From Zygnema cylindricum (taxonomy: Eukaryota; Streptophyta; Zygnematophyceae; Zygnematales; Zygnemataceae): 36,753 nt of DNA. The stretch is from positions 1 through 36,753 of the forward strand of contig JBBHKE010000536.1 in the NCBI GenBank assembly GCA_037447655.1, written 5' to 3'. Made by a program: the position numbers and the translations under genes. A model generated the notes under the pieces. It did not search any database. It worked only from the letters and a program-made list of their open reading frames with translations, and was not told the origin of the DNA. Positions 11,320-21,314 of the stretch are shown in pieces (the stretch's first letter is position 1; each line of letters opens with the position of its first letter).

Positions 11320-11946
11320 GGTTGTTTTGGATAGTTTATACAGAACAGTTAGGTTTTTCATTTTAAGTTTTAGCAGAACGGTCGGTTTTATTACACAGTT
11401 TAAACAAAACAGCTGGTTTTATTACAGTTTAAACAAAAAGTGGATTTGAAGTTATCTTTTTAGGGTTTTTTAGGATAATTGTTAGCGCTCGCAGTGATTA
11501 TTGTGGCCATTTATACTCTTCGAGCCATTATCTATTTTTTAAATAAAGCCACTTTCTCGGACTATTATGGACCGTCAGAAAAAACCCTGAAAAACTTACA
11601 ACCAGTTAGTTTTTTTTGTCTTTTGTGTAAATCAATTATTCAGGGAGAGGCTTTAAGAGTTGTTAGGAGAAATCTTTTTACCTTTACAGGGGATTTCTGA
11701 CACTGTTAATAAAAGACCGAACGTTTTCCCACCTTCCACAAAAAAAAAAAGGGTTATTCCAGCTTGGAGATTTATCAGTTCTCTTTTTGCGGTTTTTTTC
11801 ATGTTTTGTTCTCTTCACGTTGTCTTAGTCGTGTTTTGTTCTCTCGTCATGTTTTTGCTGTGTTTTGTTTTGTCCTCTTTTTATGTTTTTTAAGGTATAG
11901 TATTATGCTCAATCTTTATGTCACAAATAGAAAATTATGCTGTGCA
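11320..11946. other. Mfd 3' untranslated/flanking region, no gene seen
   Basis: AT-rich sequence after the TAA at 11319. The open frames here are short and hydrophobic because of T-rich composition and match nothing I recognise. AATAAA-like strings occur, but none can be called a poly(A) signal with confidence. Confidence 0.6.
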
Positions 11947-12200
11947 AAGATGAGTAACAACTAAAACGACGAGTAAAAATGATCGTCGCAGTATCCTTAA
12001 TGGGAAACTATCTTAAGAAAAAATCAAAAATGATGAGTAAAAAAGACTGTCGCAATGTTCGAAGCGGAAAACAATGTCAAGAGAAAAGCAACTAAGAGCG
12101 ACGAGCAAAAACGAATGTTCCAATGTTCAAAATGACAAACTACGTTGTGAGAATAATGATTGTTGCAATTGTTGCAAACAGAAAAATATGTCCCGAGAGA
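11947..12200 (+). repeat. Degenerate tandem repeat, about 64-68 base unit
   Basis: Imperfect copies are marked by GACGAGTAAAAATGATCGTCGC at 11968, GATGAGTAAAAAAGACTGTCGC at 12032 and GACGAGCAAAAACG at 12100. Each is followed by GCA(A/G)T, a variable segment and AAAC(T/A)A. It is non-coding. Confidence 0.75.
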
Positions 12201-13138
12201 GACGGGTTTTGCTTTGCCTCTATTAGGTTACGAAAAATGTCGAATCGATGTTGATGATTACATGTGCGCCTTTTAATTTGGTTTGCATTTTGTACTTGGA
12301 GATATGAGCTCAACTATGAGATTTCTGCGCATAAGGGTGTGTCCCCCCATGCCATGAGGGTCTTTTCTATCGTTTTCCTCATAAACATAGCAACGTACCA
12401 ATTAAACTACAACCGTACAAAGAAATTGAAAAAATTGACAGTACAATTTGTGTCATATCCAAACTTAGAATGTACTACATGTTGTCTTGTGTTTTTTGAC
12501 CCATGCCACGTCATGCCGCATCATCTTCAAACTTTACCTTAAAACACATCGGAGATCTGGTTTCAATAAAAGTATCCCCGCTCCACAAATAGAAAAACAG
12601 CTTTGCACGTTTCAAAGGATTTCAGGCGTCTCAAGAATTTTATGTCATTTCACTGCGACGTGACAGGAGGCGCAAAGGCAAAGCACATCTTTTCCACCAT
12701 GAACAGCTCAAAGGCTGGGAGGTTGGACGTCTACCATGTCACGCAAAGACACGACATCGCAAGCGGTTACAAACAACAACTTGTAGACGTTGACAACCGT
12801 CACAGACGTTGTCCACGTATACAATCGTCAACAACTTAACTATTTCATTTTTAAGCATTGGGACACTTGAAAACGGTAATGCGAAGTAAGTTCGCTAAGT
12901 TACGATTACATAGGGACATGCCCTACGAAATAATAATGTGGTACTGCCAGCTTTTAGTAAGTAACGGATTGTGTTTAACAATTATCGAATTAAGTATTCG
13001 CAACATCGAATGGTTAGGCCGACTGGAACCGACCACAAACAAAGTTTAGAAACATATTTGCATGAATCTGTCCGCACTAAATAGATGTATCCATCCTATT
13101 TTTTGCGTATTATGCACTATATTTGCGTTTCGACGTTA
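12201..13138. other. Spacer without recognisable feature
   Basis: I see no gene, no clear terminal inverted repeat and no tandem array. Open frames of 60-92 codons are present on the + strand but have no familiar motif and no splice-consistent continuation. Confidence 0.5.
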
Positions 13139-13356
13139 CACCGTGTATCGCTATTAGTGTTAACAATATTTTCGCCACTTAAAACATCTTTTCTCCGTAC
13201 ACACATGTCCTATTTTCAATTTGAGACAGCCAATCGGAAGCTGACAATCTTACCTTCCAATCGCAACCGTCAGATCCACAATCCAACATGTATGTACGTA
13301 GAAAAGATGTTTTTAAGTGGCAAATAAAACATTAACCATAATAGCGATACACGGTG
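13139..13356. mobile_element. TA-flanked palindromic MITE, family B, copy 1
   Basis: A 218-bp palindrome with ends CACCGTGTATCGCTATTA and the exact reverse complement, flanked by TA on both sides (13137-13138 and 13357-13358). The arms carry CGCCACTTAAAACATCTTTTC and its complement. The centre contains AATTTGAGACAGCCAATCGGAAGC. It has no coding capacity. A TA duplication and CA...TG ends suggest Tc1/mariner-type mobilisation, an inference only. Confidence 0.85.
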
Positions 13357-13503
13357 TACTGTATTTTACGTCGTCTGTTCAGAGGGGCAGAAAAAACTGG
13401 GACCGAATGAGAATCCGCGGCGTCGTTTTGTCCTGTAGCGTAGATTTTTAGATCGACAGGATCGGGCCGTTGGGCGTCGAGCGATACCGGCCACAACCTC
13501 GTA

Positions 13504-13719
13504 CAACCGCGAATCGTTATTAGCGTCAATGTTTTTTTCGCCACTTAAAAACATATTTTCTCCGTACACACATGTAGTGTTATGGATCTGACGGTTGCGA
13601 TTGAAAGGTAACATTCTCAGCTTCCGATTGGCGGTCTCAAATTGAAAATCCAGCAAGTGCGTACGGAGAAATGATGAAAGTGGCGATAAAAACATTGACG
13701 CTAATAACGATTCAAGGTG
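13504..13719. mobile_element. Palindromic MITE, family B, copy 2 (inverted centre)
   Basis: The same arms as copy 1 (CGCCACTTAAAAACATATTT left, AAAGTGGCGATAAAAACATTGACGC right), but the central block lies in the opposite orientation (ATGGATCTGACGGTTGCGATT). The ends have decayed to CAACCGCG and AAGGTG and the right TA is lost. Confidence 0.75.
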
Positions 13720-14322
13720 CGTTCCAGGTAGGTTTTCCAGGACCCCTGAAGGATTTTGTCCTTTCTGACATTTATAGAGCAGAAAGGACAAAAATTAGTA
13801 CAGCTGTGCGATTCAGGGCCGTTGCTACATGTCACATGTGTACGGATTCCGCATCGAAATTGATGGCTCGTAACAGCGAATGCTGTTCCGCATACCGTAC
13901 GGTAGAAAGTAGAAATCTGCGGATTTGTCTCGATGTCAGCCTCCTCAAAGCTTTAATTTCCGCTGCAATTTTTTGTCGTATGGGGTGCGTCACATTGTAT
14001 TTTGAATGTCACATTTCTTAACTCCTACGTCCAGACAAAGCGTAAAAGAATTTTTTTTTTTTGTTGCAATGAAAATTAAAAAAGCCTTATAGCTAAGATC
14101 GAACGCTCATTGGTATTGACACGTGTACAAAAAGTACTGTATTTTGTTCTTTTAGGACGTTGTCTGGTACAAGTGTCGGGAGGGTGTCGGCTGGGAAGTA
14201 CAAGCAATCATTAGGAAAAATAATGTACTTTTTCACTTTCACCACAAGTTCCCGCTTCGGGGACTTTTGAAAATTTTGGCATTTTTAGGGTTTACACAAA
14301 ACCTTCTGGGAGGGATGGGCTT

Positions 14323-14541
14323 CAACGTGAATCTTAATTAGAGTTAAAGTTTTTTTCGTCTCTTAGAGCATATTTTCTCCGTACACACACATCGGATCGT
14401 GGATCTGACGGTTGCGATTGAAAGGTAGTATTCTCAGCTTCCGAATGGCGGTCTTAAATTGAAAATTGGACAAATGTGTACGGAGAAAAGATGTTTTCCG
14501 TGGCTAAAAAAAATATTAACGCTAATTACGATTCACGGTTG
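14323..14541. mobile_element. Palindromic MITE, family B, copy 3 (eroded)
   Basis: Arms with CTCCGTACACACACAT and ATGTGTACGGAGAAAAGATG surround the family B centre in the same orientation as copy 2. The TIR ends (CAACGTGAATC, GATTCACGGTTG) are damaged and no TA duplication remains. Confidence 0.7.
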
Positions 14542-14675
14542 TTCTGTTCTCAGATGTCCGTTTTAAGCTGCCCTAAAATTTCGGGCAGCCGAGAGGTTTA
14601 CAAAATGTTCAGCAGTAATACCAATGGGCAGTTTCGTACGGTTTGGCATGTCCTGTACCTTTGGTATGTACAGTA

Positions 14676-15290
14676 CACCGCGAATCGTAATTAGAGTAAA
14701 TTACTCTAATTCGGTCGCTCGAAATTTCGACTCTCTGACATCAAATAGAGTAAATGATTCTAATTTTTTCATTATTCTAATTTAGGTTAGTTTAATTAGC
14801 TTAAAAAATTGTAATATAGGTTCGTTATAAATAGTGTGGAGTACGAACGACGCTCGACCGTGCAAAATTGTACTTTTTAAGTAAAAAGGTACAAAGAATG
14901 ATTTAATAGAATCGCGCTCGCACGTGAAATCGCACTAAACGAAAAATCAATCACATCGAAAAAAAGCCGTTCGCATAATTCTCGTCCGTCGACAGCATCG
15001 TCGTCAGTGTGAACATTAACTGACATCCAGCGCGACAAATAATACTAACGTCATAATGACGTCAAAACTATACGGACTGACAGATTCTGTACGTCTACGT
15101 AATTTAGTGTTCATAATTTCAGCTCGGATAATTAATGCCAATATAACCCAATATAGAGTGCTTAAATAAATTAGAGTAAACTTCCTCTGTGAAAAAGTTC
15201 TATCACATAAATTAGAGCTCATTACTCTAATTGTTTTTTTTTGGTTTTTTTACTCTAATTTTTTCATTACTCTAATTACGATTCACGGTG
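14676..15290. mobile_element. TA-flanked MITE, family E (615 bp)
   Basis: Ends CACCGCGAATCGTAATTAGA and the near-exact reverse complement TCTAATTACGATTCACGGTG, flanked by TA (14674-14675 and 15291-15292). Many subterminal and internal copies of ATTAGAGTAAA or its complement TTTACTCTAAT occur. The terminal 8-9 bases relate it to family B, but the interior is different. No coding region is convincing. Confidence 0.8.
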
Positions 15291-15292
15291 TA

Positions 15293-16630
15293 CCTTTTCT
15301 ACGGACTGGTTTTACAGCAGTTGGGAGCCGTAACAGTGACGCTGGCTGCATATGGAGTCATCCGTACTGTAGCCGTCAGAAAAACATTAAATTTCACACG
15401 TGCGGCTGAGTTGCAAGTGGGAATACAGTTCAGTCCGTACATCAACTTGTGTGAAAGCAAATTTCATTATTTTTTTTTTAATTTCCTGGTCGCAAAAATA
15501 GGGCCCACCCGGGACTAATATTACCTTTATGACATTATTGTGGCCCAATCACGATGAGTCGTTACTAGACCCTCCTGTAACGTAACGTACGGCAGTTTTG
15601 GAAGTTTACGAAGGGACACGCACACCATCCTTTCCTGTAGATTCTGTGTAGATCTTCTAGAATGTTTAAAACTTTAAATGTCTCGTAGGTGTACGTGGCG
15701 ACAAGTTGTACCTAAAAATGTCGGTATATTCCTTTAATTTCCATCGCCAAAAAACACTTGTGCCGACGTTTTTGGTTTTTCCGCACCCATCACACGTGTC
15801 AATCCGACAGCTAAGGACTTTCTAATGTTTTCTGGAAGGATGGGGCGTTTGTCGGCATGTCGCTATGTGCCACGTATCCATTCGTGCCTTTGATCTATGC
15901 TCGAAATAGGATGGACGGGGGTTTAAGTTTAGGGCAAATGTCGACTGTAGCGGAGATCACGTCGTTAGCGCGAAAAGTTGACGGACAGTCTAGAACTTTA
16001 CCTTCCAGACAAAAAAGTTGACTGCGTCAATGGAGTAAGTTGACGGACAGGCGAGCACTTTTTACCTTCCAGACAAAAAAACTGACTGCGTCAAAGGCGT
16101 CCAGAACTGAATGTCCGTTGTCGGGGTTTTCAAAATTTGACGTCGTCACTTCGCACGATTCCGGGCAGGGAGAAAAAACGGAATTTCACAAGAAACAAAG
16201 GGAAAAGGTCAGCAAACAGGAAAACAAAGTGGTAAAAATGGAAAAAAATCCTTCGCGTCCAATGACGGTGGGGAAGCATTTCTAACCGACCATGTTTGGG
16301 AGCTTTCCAAAGAGTTTATTTTATTCATTATTCACATTACCCGATGGTTGAAAGGATCAGAGTACACTTGCGGACTCCAATTGGGTTTTGAAAAGTGCTT
16401 CAAATGAAGGGAAGTTTGTTTTTTCTCCGTTATCATTCACAAGTGCGACGAGGTTGACGAAGGGCTCTCCGCTTGCTAAGGGACATCCGCCGTCAGCAAC
16501 CACACAAACTGCCGGTAACCGTTCCGCGATTGTCGGTCACAACGTGTACCGCAATTCGCCAGGCCACCAGTCCCTTTTTTTGCGTCGTTTGACATTTATT
16601 TATTTTTTTGGACATTTAAACCGCTTTTTA
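15293..16630. other. Spacer, unrecognised, with a 61-base duplication
   Basis: No gene is supported; the 76- and 81-codon frames match nothing I know. A 61-base direct repeat starts at GTTGACGGACAG, 15978 and 16039, each copy continuing through AC.TT..ACCTTCCAGACAAAAAA and CTGCGTCAA.GG. The rest has slightly higher GC than the flanking MITEs. Confidence 0.55.
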
Positions 16631-17282
16631 GTTCACACTTGCGAATACAATTGTAAGCGTTGTCTACTGTACTTATCTGTGACAATCCCGTACTATACGC
16701 GTATTATACCTGAAATAATCGAATATGGGGTAACCGAATCATAGTTCAAAAGTAGGTGAAAGTAGGCCCGTACAATATGCCTATTGTACGCAAACCTTAA
16801 GACCCATATTGTATTGGTCGCAAAATGAAAAATAATAGTAACAGGGTTGAGTTGCGCATCGATCGAATTTGCATTTTTCCGTAAGTATTGAGGTATTTTT
16901 TATTTAAACCGTCAGATTTGGAAGATCGGACGGTCGCTAATCAAAGTAGCGATCTAAGAAGATCACATGAAAAGCCCATAACACAACTTACGATAGGACT
17001 TACGTCCGCGTTTTTTTTTCCGGGTTTTTTTCCCCGCGGAATGTCATCCTACGCCGTGTCAGTTCGCTAAAAAAAATCTTCCGGCGGCGTGCGTTGTACT
17101 ATGATGATACGGCAGATTCGTACGTTCGTACAAAAGTGTGCACAACGCACCCACATACAGTATGCCTACTCTGCGCGAGTTTTGTGCCAAGTTTTGTGCG
17201 CCTTCCAAAGGCCTACCATAAAAACGCCTAATTTTGAACTATGAACCGAATATAGCGCTTCATTTTGTTTTGAAACAATTGA
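16631..17282. mobile_element. Family C palindromic MITE split by a hAT-like insertion
   Basis: The left arm GCGAATACAATTG and core CCCGTACTATACGCGTATTA lead to GGGGTAACCGAAT at 16739. The right arm resumes at 17252 with ATAGCGCTTCATTTTGTTTT, equivalent to the right arm of the copy at 22339-22475. The interruption is the element at 16740-17243. Outer ends are approximate. Confidence 0.65.
16740..17243 (+). mobile_element. hAT-like non-autonomous element, family A, copy 1
   Basis: A 504-bp element with terminal repeats CATAGTTCAAAAGTAGGTG (left) and TTTTGAACTATG (right). It is flanked by a perfect 8-bp target duplication AACCGAAT (16732-16739 and 17244-17251). The interior has an ACCGTCAGA...TCGGACGGTC stem and a GC-rich right part. 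There is no transposase. Eight-base duplications and CA...TG ends fit hAT elements. Confidence 0.9.
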
Positions 17283-17428
17283 TTAAATATTATGGCGCTT
17301 GGAGACAAAAACCGGAATTTGTTTGCATCCGCACAGAATCTGACACATTTGCGACAGTTGTTAACCTGTGCGATCGCGTCGAAGTCAGAAGATTGTTTTC
17401 ATAATTTGTCGTACGGTCACCTACCAGG

Positions 17429-18122
17429 GGCCTTTGATACGTGACGACTACATTTTCGCCATCATTGCAAATGAAGTACCACCACCGCGAATCCTTATTA
17501 GCGTCAAAGTTTTTTTCGCCACTTAAAACCATAGTTCAAAAGTATGCGTTTCTATTGTAAGTCTTTTGTCGGCGCCTTCATCGTAAGTTGTGTTATAGGC
17601 TTTTCATGTGATCTTCTTAGATCGCTACTTTGATCAGCGACCGTCCGATCTTCCAAATCTAACGGTTTAAATAAAAAGTCGCTCAAAACTCACAAAAAAA
17701 TATTTTTTTGTCCGTTTTTTTTTCAAATTTAGACATGGTGTTTAATTCTCTATAGATCCATATGCAACTCAACCCTGCTACTGTTTTATTTCATTTTGCG
17801 GCCAATATAATATAGGTCTTAAGGGTATATTGTATTTTCTGCGTACAATTGGCATATTATATGGGTGTACTTTCACCTACTTTTGAACTATGCTTAAAAC
17901 CTCTTTCTCCGTACACACTTGTTGGATTTTCAATTTGAGACCGCCAATCGGAAGCTGAGAATGTTTCCTGTCAATCGCAACTGTCAGATCCACAACCCGA
18001 CAAATGTGTACGGAGAAAAAATGTTTTAAGTGGCGAAAAAAAACCTTGACGCTAATAAGGATTCGCGGTGGTGTTACTTCATTTGCAATGATGGCGAAAC
18101 TGTAGTCGTCACGTATCAAAGG
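17429..18122. mobile_element. Family B-type long foldback element split by a hAT-like insertion
   Basis: The outer arms pair far beyond the usual TIR. The stretch CCTTTGATACGTGACGACTA through ATTTGCAAATGAAGTA on the left (17431-17478) is matched in reverse complement on the right (18074-18120). Inside these lie CACCACCGCGAATCCTTATT and its complement, then the standard family B arms. Removing the 363-bp insertion and one 8-bp repeat leaves about 320 bp. Confidence 0.8.
17530..17892 (-). mobile_element. hAT-like non-autonomous element, family A, copy 2
   Basis: A 363-bp element with CATAGTTCAAAAGTA and TTTTGAACTATG ends and a perfect 8-bp duplication CTTAAAAC (17522-17529 and 17893-17900). 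It is oriented opposite to copy 1 and lacks most of the GC-rich section present in copies 1 and 3. It interrupts the left arm of the foldback element at 17429-18122. Confidence 0.9.
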
Positions 18123-18689
18123 CCGTACGATTTTTGTCATGCCTTTGGGGTAGGTATGAGACAGATGTGAGACATGACCGGGGCAGATATATCATATCAG
18201 TCCACGTTTTAAAATAATCGCACTCTATAATAAAATGCCTGAGAACACACGATAGGTCAAATGTGCGATGAAGTCAGCAACGCTCATAGAAACAGTTCCG
18301 ACGGTAAAACTGGAAACTTACTTACGTTCAATTTAGGAAATAGTGATTGCAATGGTTACGAAGTTAGGAACAAATGACATTGCTAATTTTTTTGTGCGAC
18401 CAATAAGAAGAATTCTTTAAAACTATTATTAGGAAGTAAACGTATCGACAGCTTGGTAGGTTTTGCGTTTGAAAAGTTCACGCGTCACGTAAATTCCCAC
18501 GTGTGAAGGATAAAACGTGAAATAAAAAGGGAGAAACAATTATTTACGCCACTTTTTATACAAAATTTATACAATTATTTTTCAGAGACTCCAGAGTTTT
18601 CTTGTCTAAAGAAAACATTTCGTTTCAAGGAGTAAAGGTGATTTCCTATTGCGAACATATTGGATTATGTTTCGCTGTACTGTACAGTA
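18123..18689. other. Spacer, nothing recognised
   Basis: AT-rich sequence between two MITEs. I see no open frame of interest, no inverted or tandem repeat and no RNA gene. Confidence 0.5.
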
Positions 18690-18908
18690 CACCTTGAATC
18701 GCTATTAGTGTTAATGTTTTTTTTCGTCTCTTTAAACATCTTTTCCCCGTACACGCTTGTCGATTTTTTAAATCTGACGGTTGATATTGAAAGGTAAGAT
18801 TACCAGTTTCCAATTGACGGTCTTAAATTGATAATCGGATAAGTGTGTACGAAAAAAAGATGTATTAAGTGGCGAAAAAATTATTAACCCTAACAGCGAT
18901 ACACGGTG
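18690..18908. mobile_element. TA-flanked palindromic MITE, family B, copy 5
   Basis: A 219-bp copy flanked by TA (18688-18689 and 18909-18910). The left end is CACCTTGAATCGCTATTAG and the right end CAGCGATACACGGTG, so here the two arms no longer match each other at the variable bases. Central orientation is as in copy 2. Confidence 0.85.
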
Positions 18909-19006
18909 TACAGTTCAGTACAGAACTGTAGCTTTCCTTAAAGTCTATCGTTTGTCGAATCAGTTACGGAGGTTTTTGAGACCGCCTTCGAAACAGTTAA
19001 CACATT

Positions 19007-20317
19007 CGGCACCCGTGTGACGGCGAACAGGTTCCTTGCTTGTAACGGGACGTCCCTATTAACATTTTGTTCGACTGACGACGTTATTATAGTGCGGTGG
19101 TTATGAACTTCGTAAGCCAATAAAAATTGGCCAGACCCCTCTTGTCGTGGTTGCGCAGTTCACGATTGAGCCGATGGAACCCCATTTTCGGGTTCCATTA
19201 CGGAATGAATGTGTTCAACGGAATATCACCGAAGGTGTGAAACCGAAGAACAGGCTCGATGAAACATCATCCATATTTGTCAGACGTACTATACGTGTAC
19301 TATTCGAACGAGTACTATTTTATACGCGTACGATATTGAGTGACACGTAGCTTATAAGTTATAACTGTTATAAGTTATAGCGTTTCGCCGTTTCCAATTG
19401 TTTTTCGCATATTTGAACTTATGTAAACAGTAAACACACATAACGGCACCCGTGTGACGGCGAACAGGTTCCTTGCTTGTAACGGGACGTCCCTATTAAC
19501 ATTTTGTTCGACTGACGACGTTATTATAGTGCGGTGGTTATGAACTTCGTAAGCCAATAAAAATTGGCCAGACCCCTCTTGTCGTGGTTGCGCAGTTCAC
19601 GATTGAGCCGATGGAACCCCATTTTCGGGTTCCATTACGGAATGAATGTGTTCAACGGAATATCACCGAAGGTGTGAAACCGAAGAACAGGCTCGATGAA
19701 ACATCATCCATATTTGTCAGACGTACTATACGTGTACTATTCGAACGAGTACTATTTTATACGCGTACGATATTGAGTGACACGTAGCTTATAAGTTATA
19801 ACTGTTATAAGTTATAGCGTTTCGCCGTTTCCAATTGTTTTTCGCATATTTGAACTTATGTAAACAGTAAAAACACATAACGGCACCCGTGTGACGGCGA
19901 ACAGGTTCCTTGCTTGTAACGGGACGTCCCTATTAACATTTTGTTCGACTGACGACGTTATTATAGTGCGGTGGTTATGAACTTCGTAAGCCAATAAAAA
20001 TTGGCCAGACCCCTCTTGTCGTGGTTGCGCAGTTCACGATTGAGCCGATGGAACCCCATTTTCGGGTTCCATTACGGAATGAATGTGTTCAACGGAATAT
20101 CACCGAAGGTGTGAAACCGAAGAACAGGCTCGATGAAACATCATCCATATTTGTCAGACGTACTATACGTGTACTATTCGAACGAGTACTATTTTATACG
20201 CGTACGATATTGAGTGACACGTAGCTTATAAGTTATAACTGTTATAAGTTATAGCGTTTCGCCGTTTCCAATTGTTTTTCGCATATTTGAACTTATGTAA
20301 ACAGTAAACACACATAA
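19007..20317 (+). repeat. 437-bp unit, three head-to-tail copies
   Basis: Copies at 19007-19443, 19444-19880 and 19881-20317 each start CGGCACCCGTGTGACGGCGA. By eye the only difference is one base near the end of the second copy (GTAAAAACAC instead of GTAAACACAC at about 19869). The last third of the unit resembles a family C MITE half (CCAATTGTTTTTCGCATATTTGAAC). A short perfect hairpin (GGAACCCC...GGGTTCC) lies in the middle. The identical 60- and 67-codon frames have no known motif, and the forward one lacks an ATG. Confidence 0.95.
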
Positions 20318-20376
20318 CCGTACTATAACATTTTGTGAACGCAATACTAAAAGTTTTAGTACACTGTACTACAATA

Positions 20377-20960
20377 CACCGTCGATCGTATTTAGCGTGT
20401 AGAAATTATTAGTGTGTAGAATAATTTAGTGTCATGTACACTAATTTTGACTTATAAATTTTTTGAAAAAAATGGTATACACTAATTTTTCAACGAACGC
20501 CAATATGGGTACAGCTGATTTGTCGAGAGGATATTCACAGTAGTATAGGTAAAAGTACAAATTCTGACAATTCGTACACTGTCGCATACTTTCACAGTAA
20601 TTAATTCCTAACTCTAATTTCGGTTTTTTAGGGGTGTAGGCAATACGCGACAAATAAATGTACACTAAAAAAGGTACAGGTACGAAATCTTTTAATTTAC
20701 AGGGCAGTTTTTCGTGTGATAGAAGATATTTTTAAAAATATCTGTACTTGTATAATTCAAAAGTACATTTTTATATGAACCGACACGTTCCGTACTCCAC
20801 ACTAATAAAAACATGCATAAATTAAAATGGTGTACACTAATTGTTCATCTCGTAATTAGCGTACAGGAAAAATTTGTATCGTTTACCCTATTTTAGGTAA
20901 AACCCTCAAAATTTAGGGGCGCCGAATTAGTGTTCAACACGCTAAATACGATCGACGGTG
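20377..20960. mobile_element. TA-flanked MITE, family D, long copy (584 bp)
   Basis: Ends CACCGTCGATCGTATTTAGC and the exact reverse complement, flanked by TA (20375-20376 and 20961-20962). The interior is AT-rich and repeatedly carries ACACTAATT or its complement. No protein is encoded. Confidence 0.85.
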
Positions 20961-20967
20961 TACTGTA

Positions 20968-21183
20968 CACCGCCAATCGCTATTAGCGTGTAGGTTTGAT
21001 TAGCGTATACTATTATTTAGCGTGGTGTACGCTAATTGGGAATTTGGAAATTTTGGAAGAAATCGATTACTCTAATTAGGAATTAGGGATTTTTTAAATA
21101 GTGTGGATAATTCTATTTGAGAATAAAAACAAAAAAAAGCGGGACGGGATTAGCGTACACAACGCTAATAGCGATTGGCGGTG
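20968..21183. mobile_element. TA-flanked MITE, family D, short copy (216 bp)
   Basis: Ends CACCGCCAATCGCTATTAGC and the exact reverse complement, flanked by TA (20966-20967 and 21184-21185). Only the bases TACTGTA separate it from the preceding family D element. Confidence 0.85.
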
Positions 21184-21314
21184 TACTGACGCTTTCGGTG
21201 TCGGTTTTCCATTACAGTACAGAGTATAGTACAGTACTGTAATAGCGATTGGCGGTGTACTGACGCTTTCGGTGTCGGTTTTCCATTACAGTACAGAGTA
21301 TAGTACAGTACTGG
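21167..21314 (+). repeat. 74-bp tandem duplication that includes a MITE end
   Basis: AATAGCGATTGGCGGTGTAC and the downstream TGACGCTTTCGGTGTCGG...ACAGTACTG segment occur at 21167 and again at 21241. The right TIR of the family D short copy is therefore present twice, the second without a partner arm. Confidence 0.9.

Noticed and set aside
19147-20224. Three identical 67-codon frames (and three 60-codon frames on the other strand) in the 437-bp repeat
   Set aside because: Identity only reflects the recent triplication. The forward frame begins without ATG, no motif is recognisable, and the frame overlaps MITE-derived sequence.
19007-20317. Possible CRISPR-like or rDNA spacer array
   Set aside because: The units are 437 bp with no variable spacers, in a eukaryotic gene region. 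No rRNA-like sequence is present.
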